Shown: positions 11,304 through 19,173 of the stretch, piece after piece
How positions within the stretch are numbered: position 1 is the first letter of the stretch
Layout: every line of letters begins with the position of its first letter
From: Alkalicella caledoniensis
GTDB taxonomy: Bacteria; Bacillota; Proteinivoracia; Proteinivoracales; Proteinivoracaceae
Reading direction: 5' to 3'
Assembly: GCF_014467015.1 (NCBI RefSeq)
Contig: NZ_CP058559.1
Location: forward strand, 434,001-498,000
DNA: 64,000 nt
The notes under the pieces: model-generated
What the model was told of the DNA's origin: nothing
Databases searched by the model: none
Seen by the model: the letters and a program-made list of their open reading frames with translations, nothing else
Program-made: the position numbers and the translations under genes

Positions 11304-11386
11304 TGGTGCGGGAAGGGGGAGTCGAACCCCCACGCCGAAGCACTAGATCCTAAGTCTAGCGTGTCTGCCAGTTCCACCATCCCCGC
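11304..11386 (-). tRNA. tRNA-Leu(UAG), copy 2
   Basis: Minus strand, anticodon TAG, long variable arm, encoded CCA; same sequence as copy 1. It lies three bases from tRNA-Lys copy 2, so the primary transcript needs close processing. Confidence 0.95.
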
Positions 11387-11389
11387 GAA

Positions 11390-11465
11390 TGGTGAGCCAT
11401 CCGCGACTCGAACGCGGGACACCCTGATTAAAAGTCAGGTGCTCTACCGACTGAGCTAATGGCTC
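11390..11465 (-). tRNA. tRNA-Lys(UUU), copy 2
   Basis: Minus strand, anticodon TTT, encoded CCA, identical to copy 1. Confidence 0.95.
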
Positions 11466-11471
11466 AAAAAA

Positions 11472-11547
11472 TGGCTGGGGTAGCAGGACTCGAACCTACG
11501 AATGCGGGAGTCAAAGTCCCGTGCCTTACCGACTTGGCTATACCCCA
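11472..11547 (-). tRNA. tRNA-Gln(UUG)
   Basis: Minus strand, acceptor TGGGGTA/TACCCCA, anticodon TTG (ACTTTGAC), discriminator G, encoded CCA. Confidence 0.95.
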
Positions 11548-11568
11548 ACGTTAGTTGGAAAAATAATA

Positions 11569-11646
<78 letters not shown>

Positions 11647-11660
11647 ATGTTATTTTTAAA

Positions 11661-11736
11661 TGGCACGCCCGGGAGGATTCGAACCTCCGACACACGGATT
11701 AGAAGTCCGTTGCTCTATCCCCTGAGCTACGAGCGT
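11661..11736 (-). tRNA. tRNA-Arg(UCU), copy 2 (first gene of cluster)
   Basis: Minus strand, anticodon TCT, encoded CCA. The 5' acceptor strand is ACGCTCG rather than ACGCCCG as in copy 1, giving a U-G wobble in the acceptor stem. Confidence 0.93.
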
Positions 11737-11767
11737 GCAGTTTGTCTGTCGTTTACCGACAAGAATT

Positions 11768-11796
11768 AGTTTATCATCTCTCAAGAAGTTTGTCAA
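11768..11796 (-). promoter_or_regulatory. Promoter of tRNA cluster
   Basis: Minus-strand TTGACA (11791-11796), 17-base spacer, TAAACT (11768-11773). The predicted start falls about 25 bases before tRNA-Arg copy 2. Confidence 0.75.
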
Positions 11797-11927
11797 TACT
11801 TTTTTAAATTATTTTTTTCATTTCTTAAATTAAAGGTATTTGACGTTGATATTTTTATTATACCTCTTAGGGACAAAAATTATTATACACCAGACTCACG
11901 TCATTTGTAAAGAGGTTTTTCTGCTTT

Positions 11928-12401
11928 TTATAAATTTATTATTTCCACATATATTTTATTATCTTTTATCTCAACTGAAGCATAGCTTGGCTTACTCCCG
12001 CCCCTAGGAAGTACAGGACTGCCAGGATTAACGTAAAGAGTTCTATTAACTTCATTTATGGAATTAACATGGGAATGGCCAAATAAAGCAAGGTCTATGC
12101 CATGTTCTTCACAGTAGTAAGATAGATTATCGACATTCCACTTGACATCAAATTTATGTCCATGGGTAAGCATGATTTTTTTTCCTTCTATTTCAACATG
12201 TAGTGTTTCCTCACCTTTACTCCCTATATCAGTATTTCCTACAACAGCGTATCCATCAACTCCGCTAAGCTTTTTGATATCATAAAAGTCCCTTATGTTG
12301 TCTCCTAAATGTAGAAGCAAATCGTACTTTTTCACTATTTCCACAAGTTTATTAATTGTCGAACGATACCCATGGGTATCACTTATTACAGCTATCCTCA
12401 C
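11928..12401 (-). CDS. MJ0936/YfcE-type metallophosphodiesterase (YsnB-like)
   Basis: The 157-residue calcineurin-like phosphoesterase shows all the metal motifs of the MJ0936 family: SDTHG (8-12), HLGDN, GNTD, LTHGH and GHSH. These ligands bind two metals and hydrolyse phosphodiesters; the physiological substrate is unknown. GTG is the start, preceded by GGGGGGCG, and the gene overlaps the end of rdgB by 23 bases, so translation is coupled. The same rph-rdgB-phosphodiesterase order occurs in B. subtilis (rph-ysnA-ysnB). Confidence 0.92.
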   Translation of the reverse strand: MRIAVISDTHGYRSTINKLVEIVKKYDLLLHLGDNIRDFYDIKKLSGVDGYAVVGNTDIGSKGEETLHVEIEGKKIMLTHGHKFDVKWNVDNLSYYCEEHGIDLALFGHSHVNSINEVNRTLYVNPGSPVLPRGGSKPSYASVEIKDNKIYVEIINL

Positions 12402-12990
12402 TTATTACGCCCCCCAATTTCTCACGCATTTTCTTAAGGGCTATGGCCCTATGACTTATGTTATTTTTATCATTTGAGCTTAATTCTGCCATGGTTGCTT
12501 TAAATTCATCAAGGAAAAAAATAGGATCATATCCAAAGCCATTTTCTCCCCTTGGCTCTTTTGTAATGTTTCCGTAAACCCTACCTTCTGAGGTTAACGT
12601 CTTGCCGTTAGGAAAAACCATTACAATAACTGATATAAAATATGCTTCTCTTTTATTGTCTGGAACATCTTTAAGTTTATCAAGGAGTTTAACATAGTTT
12701 TTTAAATCATCCCCTTCACAGGCATACCGGGAAGAGTATATTCCCGGTTCACCGTTTAAAAAAGGTACACAAAGACCTGAGTCATCAGCTAATGTCACCA
12801 AATTTGTATTATCACACCCGAATTTTGCTTTTATTAGACTATTTTGTGAAAATGTATCTCCATTTTCTTCAGGGGAATCAAGGTTATAGTCACTAAAAGT
12901 CACAAACTCATCAAAAAAATCACCTAAGATTTCTTTGATTTCTTTAATTTTTTTTTGATTATTGCTTGCGATTAGTAGTTTACTTCCCAT
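12379..12990 (-). CDS. rdgB: XTP/dITP pyrophosphatase (house-cleaning NTPase)
   Basis: Ham1/RdgB family enzyme that removes inosine and xanthosine triphosphates from the nucleotide pool. The N-terminal substrate motif appears as ASNNQKK, the catalytic loop as LADDSGLCV, then a PGIYSSRYA motif and the C-terminal SHRAIA. I chose the ATG at 12990 (203 residues) because GGTGG sits six bases upstream and the protein then begins, as usual, just before the first strand; an ATG at 13014 is also open. It overlaps rph by 11 bases and the phosphodiesterase gene by 23. Confidence 0.95.
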   Translation of the reverse strand: MGSKLLIASNNQKKIKEIKEILGDFFDEFVTFSDYNLDSPEENGDTFSQNSLIKAKFGCDNTNLVTLADDSGLCVPFLNGEPGIYSSRYACEGDDLKNYVKLLDKLKDVPDNKREAYFISVIVMVFPNGKTLTSEGRVYGNITKEPRGENGFGYDPIFFLDEFKATMAELSSNDKNNISHRAIALKKMREKLGGVISEDSCNK

Positions 12991-13750
12991 TTTTTCCACC
13001 ATTTGATTTATCATTTGAGTAAAGTTCTAGCTCCCCTAAGGTTTCCATTTGCGCCTCAATGAGTTTCTTTACACCCTGCTCTGCAAGTTCAAGTAATTTA
13101 AATAGTTCATCCTTTGAATAAGGCGCTTCCTCGCCTGTGCCTTGTACTTCAACGAAATTCCCTGTTCCTGTCATAACAACATTCATATCCACATTAGCGC
13201 TGCTGTCTTCCACGAAAGCTAAATCAAGCATCGCTTCTCCTCCTACAATACCAACACTTGTTGCTGCTAAGTAGTCAGTTATGGGTAATCTATCTAGTTT
13301 ACCTTCATTTATAAGCAAGTTGCAAGCTTCAACAAGTGCTACAAAGGACCCAGTAATGGCCGCTGTCCTTGTACCTCCGTCTGCTTGAATTACATCACAG
13401 TCTATCCAGATTGTTCTTTCACCAAGAGCCCTCAAGTCCACAACAGAGCGTAGAGCTCTACCTATTAATCTTTGTATCTCGAGGGTTCTTCCACCTTGCT
13501 TACCACGGGCAGATTCTCTTACATTTCTAACATTTGTTGATCTTGGCAACATAGAGTACTCGGCTGTTACCCAACCCTTTCCTTCACCTTTTAAAAAAGG
13601 CGGAACTTTTTCATCTATTGTGGCTGTGCAGATAACCTTGGTATCCCCTGTTTCTATAAGAACAGAACCTTCGGCGTGCTTTATATAGTTAGTAGTAATA
13701 GATATAGGTCTTATGTCATTATTTTTGCGTTGATCATTTCTCATGCTCAT
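12980..13750 (-). CDS. rph: Ribonuclease PH
   Basis: Phosphorolytic 3'-5' exoribonuclease that trims tRNA 3' ends. The 256-residue protein has the family's [17 protein letters not shown] and [13 protein letters not shown] motifs with phosphate-binding arginines. The start ATG at 13750 is preceded by a GGAGGTAATG-type site. Head of the rph-rdgB-phosphodiesterase operon, 13 bases after the P-loop gene upstream. The nearby tRNA cluster is a natural source of substrates, although tRNA CCA ends are encoded here. Confidence 0.96.
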   Translation of the reverse strand: MSMRNDQRKNNDIRPISITTNYIKHAEGSVLIETGDTKVICTATIDEKVPPFLKGEGKGWVTAEYSMLPRSTNVRNVRESARGKQGGRTLEIQRLIGRALRSVVDLRALGERTIWIDCDVIQADGGTRTAAITGSFVALVEACNLLINEGKLDRLPITDYLAATSVGIVGGEAMLDLAFVEDSSANVDMNVVMTGTGNFVEVQGTGEEAPYSKDELFKLLELAEQGVKKLIEAQMETLGELELYSNDKSNGGKNGK

Positions 13751-13763
13751 TACCTCCGATGTT

Positions 13764-14675
13764 TTATTTTAAAAATGTTAATGTTTGTGTATCAGTAGTA
13801 CCCACAAGCCCTGCTAATAAATAAAGTTGCTGCAATGGATCCCATTTAAAATCTTTTAATAGATAAAAACCGCTTATATCCCCTGTTTTCTTAACATGTA
13901 TTCTAGGTCCAGTACAAGGGAAAACAATTTCCTTGCCAATATTAATATGCTCATCATCATGATAAGATATGGTTATATTCTCATTAATTATTTCTTTTAC
14001 ATTATTTTCTACTTCCATTAAGTCAATATTAGGCTTTTGAGGAAATTCCATTACAAAGCCATGTTTTATATCACTATGAAGTTGAGGTCTGTCTAAGCCC
14101 ATGTCCATAAGTACCTTTGCTGTTAAATCCTCAGCAGTGTGTGCCATTTTTCTATATTTTATGGAGTTGAAAACTATATCTGCTATTTCCTTACTTTCAG
14201 GTCCAAATACACCTGGTCTTGTTATAATTACCTCTTCCCCAACACCTATTAAAACCTCTGCGTTAAAACCAAGGTATGGATATAGTAAATCGAAGTGTTC
14301 TACTATAACTCTCTTTTGTTGGATAATGGCTTCTTTAACAGCTTCTGCAATTTCCCATAATTGAGTAAATGCCATTTCAAACCTTACATCTAAGTGATAG
14401 GTGTGTGCTTTGAAATGTCCTTTATCAAATTGATTTAGTAGTGGAAGTGGCCTTAGATTTATTCCCTCATCATCATTGGTTAGTTCCATGCCTGGGAACA
14501 TACCCCTAATCAGAAGTGATTTACCCGCCCCTGCATCACCTATAAAACCAACTAAATTATCTGTTGGGCTAAGATACCTTTGTGCTAAGTGCATCCCTAA
14601 TAGCTGTAGCCTTTTTTTCCCCCTTGGGGCAAAATATGTAGCATGCATCAAACTTTCATGGCTTACAGAAATCAT
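13764..14675 (-). CDS. P-loop NTPase of unknown function
   Basis: The soluble 303-residue protein has a clear Walker A, GDAGAGKS (residues 46-53), after an N-terminal APRGKKRL segment. I recall related clostridial proteins being labelled 'alanine-tRNA synthetase second additional domain', but I would not rest a function on that name. The region with [15 protein letters not shown] may hold the Walker B strand, and the mid-part [12 protein letters not shown] the core. ATG at 14675 is taken because AGGAGG precedes it by eight bases; an in-frame GTG nine bases earlier overlaps that site. It sits between the fumarase genes (own terminator) and rph. Confidence 0.75.
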   Translation of the reverse strand: MISVSHESLMHATYFAPRGKKRLQLLGMHLAQRYLSPTDNLVGFIGDAGAGKSLLIRGMFPGMELTNDDEGINLRPLPLLNQFDKGHFKAHTYHLDVRFEMAFTQLWEIAEAVKEAIIQQKRVIVEHFDLLYPYLGFNAEVLIGVGEEVIITRPGVFGPESKEIADIVFNSIKYRKMAHTAEDLTAKVLMDMGLDRPQLHSDIKHGFVMEFPQKPNIDLMEVENNVKEIINENITISYHDDEHINIGKEIVFPCTGPRIHVKKTGDISGFYLLKDFKWDPLQQLYLLAGLVGTTDTQTLTFLK

Positions 14676-14743
14676 ATTACGCACCTCCTTCTAAAGTATT
14701 ATAACATATATATATGTAAAAATTAACAATTTGTTCGACCAAT

Positions 14744-14775
14744 AGTTGGTTGGATAGTTGGTTAGGGTTGGTTAA
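14744..14775. repeat. Short GTTGGT-type low-complexity repeat
   Basis: Plus strand shows several tandem GTTGGTT units separated by GATA or AGG. It lies in the leader of the P-loop gene (14676-14890), where no other gene is credible. Confidence 0.5.
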
Positions 14776-14873
14776 ACTTTTATTATTATTCTTAAATGTC
14801 TTGATTCGAGATAAGCGTAGAGAAAACTGCGATAACCAACATCTAACATCCCATCTCCACACATATATAGTAT

Positions 14874-14908
14874 CAAAAAACCTCGTCAAATTTAAACGAG
14901 GTTTTTTA
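14874..14908 (-). terminator. Intrinsic terminator of mesaconase/fumarase operon
   Basis: Minus-strand AAAAACCTCGT pairs with ACGAGGTTTTTT around a short AT loop, followed by T. The stop codon of the beta subunit gene lies inside the stem. Confidence 0.88.
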
Positions 14909-15470
14909 AACTATTGTTTTTATTTTCAAGGTACTTTTGTTTACCTATTTCATAGTAGTCATTTCCTTTGGAATCTATTGCTACTATAACTGGAAAATTC
15001 TCAACGTCCAGTTTTCTGATACCCTCTGTTCCTAAATCCTCATAGGCTATTACTTCGCTTTTCACTATTCTTTGCGATATCAAGGCAGCTGCCCCACCAA
15101 CTGCGCTAAAATAAACAGCGTTATTTTTAACTATACTTTCTTTAACTTCTTGGCTCCTTAATCCTTTTCCGATCATTCCCTTTAAGCCTTTTTCTAAGAG
15201 GGCCGGAGTATATTTATCCATTCTACCACTGGTTGTTGGTCCTGCAGACCCGATAACCTGCTCTCCTTTAGCAGGTGTAGGTCCGACGTAATAGATAATA
15301 TTTCCGTCAAGTTCAAAGGGTAAAGCATCCCCTTTTTCCATTGTTTCAATAAGCCTTTTGTGAGCTGCATCCCTTGCTGTGTATATAGTACCTGTGATTT
15401 CTACCAATTCACCGGCTTTTAATTTGTCGGTATCTTGTTCAGTAAGTGGAGTCCTAAGCTTTATACTCAC
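14892..15470 (-). CDS. Class I fumarate hydratase/mesaconase beta subunit
   Basis: The 192-residue protein is the C-terminal domain of iron-sulfur class I fumarases (FumA/B type), encoded as a separate subunit as in many anaerobes. Motifs include GPTPAKGEQVIGSAGPTTSG, TPALLEKGLKGMIGKG and GGAAALIS. With the alpha subunit 12 bases upstream it would interconvert fumarate/malate or mesaconate/citramalate. Its place beside methylaspartate genes favours mesaconate hydration as at least one role. That reading comes from context, since sequence alone does not separate fumarase from mesaconase. Confidence 0.88.
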   Translation of the reverse strand: MSIKLRTPLTEQDTDKLKAGELVEITGTIYTARDAAHKRLIETMEKGDALPFELDGNIIYYVGPTPAKGEQVIGSAGPTTSGRMDKYTPALLEKGLKGMIGKGLRSQEVKESIVKNNAVYFSAVGGAAALISQRIVKSEVIAYEDLGTEGIRKLDVENFPVIVAIDSKGNDYYEIGKQKYLENKNNSLKNLV

Positions 15471-15482
15471 ATCCGATACCCC

Positions 15483-16331
15483 CTAATCTATTATTTTTGA
15501 TAAGTGCCTTGTAACATGGCAGTTAATATTTACAGCCACCGGTAACCCAGCTATATGTGTAGGGTAGTACTCTACATTTACAGCCAAAGCAGTTGTTCCC
15601 CCGCCAAATCCTTGGGGCCCGATTCCAAGATTGTTTATTTTGGTTAGCAATTCTTCTTCTAACTCTTTGTAATATTTATTGTCATTTCTTTTATCTAAGG
15701 ATCTTACGGCAGCTTTTTTTGATAAAATAGCTGCTTTTTCCATTGTCCCTCCAATACCCACACCTACCACAATAGGTGGACAAGGATTACCACCAGCTGT
15801 AGTTATAGTCTCTAGTATAAAGTCTACAACACCTTCTTTTCCATCAGCTGGTTTAAGCATTTTTACTTTACTCATATTCTCACTGCCAAAACCCTTTGGA
15901 GCAACTGTTACCTTAACCTTATCACCTTCCACTATTTCAGTGTGTATTACTGCGGGAGTATTATCTCCTGTATTAATCCTATTTATGGGATCTTCAACAA
16001 CGGATTTTCTCAAAAAACCTTGGGCATAACCTTGTCTTACACCTTCGTTTATGGCATCAGTAAGATTACCTCCAACTAGTTGAACCTCTTGACCAACTTC
16101 TAAAAACACTACAACCAGACCGGTATCTTGACATATAGGAACTTGGTCGCGATGTGCAATATCACTATTTTCTATGATTTGAGCTAGGAGTTCTTTCGCC
16201 AAAGGCCAATCTTCTCTTTTATAAAAGTCATTAAGCTTTTCCTTCACGTCCGGTGAAAGAGTGTAATTACACTCCATAACCATATGGCGCACTGATTCTG
16301 TTAGTTTATTTACATGAATCTTATTTGGCAT
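15483..16331 (-). CDS. Class I fumarate hydratase/mesaconase alpha subunit
   Basis: The 282-residue catalytic subunit carries cysteines for the oxygen-sensitive [4Fe-4S] cluster in CQDTG, NPCPP and in NINCHVTRH near the end. Other family motifs are RVPICQDTGLVVVF-like (here DQVPICQDTG), GFGSENMS and VGVGIGG. The subunit pairs with the beta subunit directly downstream. It begins the base after the DUF4387 stop, so the four genes DUF1446-DUF4387-alpha-beta form one tight operon. In the methylaspartate route it would turn mesaconate into (S)-citramalate. Confidence 0.9.
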   Translation of the reverse strand: MPNKIHVNKLTESVRHMVMECNYTLSPDVKEKLNDFYKREDWPLAKELLAQIIENSDIAHRDQVPICQDTGLVVVFLEVGQEVQLVGGNLTDAINEGVRQGYAQGFLRKSVVEDPINRINTGDNTPAVIHTEIVEGDKVKVTVAPKGFGSENMSKVKMLKPADGKEGVVDFILETITTAGGNPCPPIVVGVGIGGTMEKAAILSKKAAVRSLDKRNDNKYYKELEEELLTKINNLGIGPQGFGGGTTALAVNVEYYPTHIAGLPVAVNINCHVTRHLSKIID

Positions 16332-16664
16332 TTAGACACTTCCTTCCCAAGGAATTTCTATGGCTAGTAAAGGTCCATGCTGTTGTGCACCATACACATC
16401 TGTCTCTCCTAAATCCCCTGCTGCTATAGGTCGTATTATAGTAGCTTTTATAGCTTTAGCTGGTTTATATGCTACTACTGAAATCACTTTCTCAACAGGT
16501 ATTTTATAAAGCTTAGCAATAAGCTCTTCATTAATAACATCCATTTGGACTATCTTATTAAAAATATCTTCATTTTTAAAGATAAAATCAAAGGTTAGCT
16601 CATAGGGTCCAGCATTTTTGCTTCGAATAACATTAGTTAATTCAGTTATGCTTATATTCTTCAT
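16332..16664 (-). CDS. DUF4387-family protein
   Basis: Small soluble protein of 110 residues with the DUF4387 pattern NVIRSKNAGPYELTFDFIF near the start and IRPIAAGDLGETDVYGAQQHGP near the end. Its start codon overlaps the DUF1446 stop (TAATG). DUF4387 proteins usually sit next to, or are fused with, AtuA/DUF1446 proteins, and the function of the pair is not established to my knowledge. Operon placement with mesaconase suggests work on a branched C5 acid or its CoA ester. This is inference. Confidence 0.8.
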   Translation of the reverse strand: MKNISITELTNVIRSKNAGPYELTFDFIFKNEDIFNKIVQMDVINEELIAKLYKIPVEKVISVVAYKPAKAIKATIIRPIAAGDLGETDVYGAQQHGPLLAIEIPWEGSV

Positions 16665-18034
16665 TATAATGCCCCCTTTTGGTATTCATTTAGCCACTTT
16701 ATGGTGAATATTTCAACGGGGTCAATGTTCTCTAACAAGTGATGAACACTAAACTGGTATACGTCACCTACTGATATGTCTGAAGGAGAGTAAGGAAATG
16801 CAAGGTTGCCTGCAGTTGCCTTTCTGTTTGGGTATCCAAAATGCAATAGTGTGGATCTTACAAAGCTACATATTGTATCAGCAATAACCTTTTCTTGGGC
16901 TACAACATCTATTACTATACCAAGTTCATGGACAGGGTTTTTAACAGGTTCTAAACTCCCCATAACTCCATTTTTTCCATAGATATGAAAAGTGAGATGA
17001 TACTCATAGTTCTTTCCAGAAAAGTTGTCTTGCACCTGTTCTTTAACTTCTTCTAGTATATGGCTAATTTGCTCTATCATTATAGGGTCACGTACCCCAG
17101 CTATGGAAATGGTCCTTTTCCCCACAAGCTTCGCACCCTCTAGTTTAATGGTATACTTTTCTGATGGTACAAATTTGCTACCTTTAACTTTAACCCTGGT
17201 TTCATCTAATTGTTCGTATACTGTGTCAGTTAAATCCAGTAATCCACCTGGTCCTGGTAGTTTATATGGATTTGTCTTCTCATACAAGCTGTGTGCAGCA
17301 ACAGAGTCTGTTGTACATTTCCTTGTATCACCCATGGGCTCTAAAATAAAGTAATCTTCACCTAGTGTACCTAACATACAGTCCCTACCACTACCTGGAG
17401 ATGCTGCAATGGAAGCACACTCTAGTATTTTACCTAAGTGTAGAGATATCCCTGGATCATACCCCTTCATAATGGGTAGTGCTGCAAAAACTGCTGGGTC
17501 ATAGGCCCTGCCAGCTAAAACTACGTCAGCTCCCATTTTAAATGCTTCTATAAATGGTTCTACACCAATTTGCCCTACTATATTAGTACTTTGTGATAAA
17601 TCCTCTTCGGTAAGTGGTGGTGTTGGGAAAAGAGGTGTTATATCACCTTCTTTGTATTTGTCCATTAAATAGCTTTTGGATAGTTGTGAGTCTATTACCA
17701 CTACTTTAAGGTCTAGGTTGTTCTCTTCCATAATTTCTTCTATTATCTCAATGTTCCAATCTAGGTGTGTCTTTGCACCTGATCCACCAGCAGATCCAAT
17801 GGCCACTGGTATATTGTGTTCTTTAGCGGCAACAAGCATATACTCTAAGTCTCTTTTTACTGAATTCCTATCTGTAAATGATTTGCCAGATCCTAAGTAA
17901 TATGGACCTGGGTCTACGGAGCCAGCATCAACAGCGATGAGATCAGGATTCTTTTCAATACCTTTCACAAAAGATTTTTCGGGAAATCCGTAACCCAAAA
18001 TTGCCGTTGGAGCCAATATTTTGTATTCACGCAT
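16664..18034 (-). CDS. DUF1446/AtuA-like protein
   Basis: 456-residue soluble protein of the AtuA (acyclic terpene utilisation)/DUF1446 family. It shows the glycine-rich GSAGGSGAKTH segment, DAGSVDPGPYYLGSG, VVLAGRAYDPA and PGSGRDC. In Pseudomonas relatives take part in catabolism of branched acyl compounds. Here it leads the DUF1446-DUF4387-mesaconase operon and sits in the same strand run as methylaspartate ammonia-lyase and glutamate mutase. The start ATG has TAGGAGG upstream. No biochemical activity can be assigned from sequence. Confidence 0.8.
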   Translation of the reverse strand: MREYKILAPTAILGYGFPEKSFVKGIEKNPDLIAVDAGSVDPGPYYLGSGKSFTDRNSVKRDLEYMLVAAKEHNIPVAIGSAGGSGAKTHLDWNIEIIEEIMEENNLDLKVVVIDSQLSKSYLMDKYKEGDITPLFPTPPLTEEDLSQSTNIVGQIGVEPFIEAFKMGADVVLAGRAYDPAVFAALPIMKGYDPGISLHLGKILECASIAASPGSGRDCMLGTLGEDYFILEPMGDTRKCTTDSVAAHSLYEKTNPYKLPGPGGLLDLTDTVYEQLDETRVKVKGSKFVPSEKYTIKLEGAKLVGKRTISIAGVRDPIMIEQISHILEEVKEQVQDNFSGKNYEYHLTFHIYGKNGVMGSLEPVKNPVHELGIVIDVVAQEKVIADTICSFVRSTLLHFGYPNRKATAGNLAFPYSPSDISVGDVYQFSVHHLLENIDPVEIFTIKWLNEYQKGAL

Positions 18035-18067
18035 CTTCTTCGCCTCCTAAGCTTTCCTTTTAAAATG

Positions 18068-18096
18068 GAGGAAAGCCCTAAGGCCAGGCTTTCCTC
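18068..18096 (-). terminator. Hairpin after gerM, possible weak terminator
   Basis: A strong 10-bp stem (GAGGAAAGCC/GGGCTTTCCTC) starts two bases after the gerM stop. It is followed by CATTTTAAAA rather than a clean T-run, so read-through into the DUF1446 operon is likely. Confidence 0.55.
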
Positions 18097-18097
18097 A

Positions 18098-19111
18098 CTA
18101 TTTAAACTTAACAAACACTGGTCTAGTAAATAAGTTACCTAAATCAGTTCCTTCTGGTAAAACCACTGGACTACTGTCAACTAGGAGTTGAACTTGATCA
18201 ACTCCTTCAATTTCTGTGACAGTCAATACTAAAGAATTTATTATCCCTTTTTCATTGTTACTGCTGTACTCAATAAAGTTCTCAGTGAGATTTATTATGG
18301 CAACATTATTTTCTACAGTTGCTTGGATAACATCCACATTGGAAGGAACTAGGCTTGATATCGTTGATTTGTTAGGCCCTTTTAAAAATTCCGTAACTGC
18401 TACCTTTAAAAGATCCTCAGTTTTGCGTACCACTTTTGATTCCGGTATGTATATTGTTTGGGCATTACGTTTTTGAGGGTAGTACACTAAAACCTTTGAT
18501 GAATCCTTCAAATCTACACCATCATTAACTGTTACGTTAAGTCCAATCTCCCTATCCATTGGTAGGTTTATGTAAGTATCATAGGTCAGTTTTTGTAATT
18601 TTTGCCCATTTATAACAATCTCAACACTATCAATTGTACTAAATTGAGTTAATGTATACACCAAAGCAGCTACACTTATATCCTCATGATTTTTATCCTT
18701 AAAGTTCATAAATTCTGGGCTTAGGTCTACCTTTGCTACTTTTTCGTTTATGCTTATTCCTAAGACTTCAGTGTATTGGGGTAAAGGCATTTCCAAACCA
18801 TACCCAGCTATTTCTCTACTCAAATTACTACCTAAGACTAGTTCCTGAGCAACTGCTTTAGCTATTCCCTCTTGTTTAGGGTATGTAATTGTTACTGGGA
18901 TAAGCATGTCTGTGGTCTTATCTATACAGTAAAAATCTAACTCCCATCCGTCTTGTACCTGTTCTTGATTTTCTTCATCATTATCAGGTTCTTGCTCAAT
19001 TGGAGTACCCTCATCTTCAATGGGTCCAAAAATTTTATCCATGCACCCAACACTAATTGTAGTTACTAATAATAAAACTAGAAATAGAGCTAAAAACTTT
19101 AATCTTCTCAT
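18098..19111 (-). CDS. gerM: Spore germination/sporulation lipoprotein GerM
   Basis: 337-residue exported lipoprotein: charged N-terminus, hydrophobic core and lipobox ISVGC (lipidated Cys at 23), an acidic linker (30-55), then two GerMN (sporulation/germination) domains at about 75-180 and 220-325. Each has the family pattern of VTITYPKQ/VLVYYPQK, LVLGSN/FLKGPN and a VNLSPEF/INLTENF strand. In B. subtilis GerM is made in the mother cell and is needed for spore cortex assembly and germination. It is flanked on both sides by glutamate-fermentation genes, and its ribosome-binding site can be hidden in a hairpin (19120-19159). Confidence 0.93.
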   Translation of the reverse strand: MRRLKFLALFLVLLLVTTISVGCMDKIFGPIEDEGTPIEQEPDNDEENQEQVQDGWELDFYCIDKTTDMLIPVTITYPKQEGIAKAVAQELVLGSNLSREIAGYGLEMPLPQYTEVLGISINEKVAKVDLSPEFMNFKDKNHEDISVAALVYTLTQFSTIDSVEIVINGQKLQKLTYDTYINLPMDREIGLNVTVNDGVDLKDSSKVLVYYPQKRNAQTIYIPESKVVRKTEDLLKVAVTEFLKGPNKSTISSLVPSNVDVIQATVENNVAIINLTENFIEYSSNNEKGIINSLVLTVTEIEGVDQVQLLVDSSPVVLPEGTDLGNLFTRPVFVKFK

Positions 19112-19119
19112 TTGATATT

Positions 19120-19159
19120 CCCCCTGTACTCTTTTTAACTATTATATTAGTACAGGGGG
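19120..19159 (-). promoter_or_regulatory. Hairpin covering the gerM ribosome-binding site
   Basis: A perfect 10-bp inverted repeat, CCCCCTGTAC (19120-19129) and GTACAGGGGG (19150-19159), with a 20-base loop. On the minus strand the downstream arm contains the GGGGG that serves as the gerM Shine-Dalgarno, eight bases before the ATG. No T-run follows, so it is not a normal terminator. The loop contains TATAAT, a possible internal -10. Confidence 0.7.
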
Positions 19160-19173
19160 ATAAACATTCAGTA

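Noticed and set aside
11078-11422. Minus-strand open frame of 114 codons across the tRNA cluster
   Set aside because: It runs through three tRNA genes and has no ribosome-binding site; a chance frame in GC-rich tRNA sequence.
14677-14889. Minus-strand open frame of 70 codons before the P-loop gene
   Set aside because: It covers a low-complexity leader and the fumarase terminator; no start signal and no recognisable protein.
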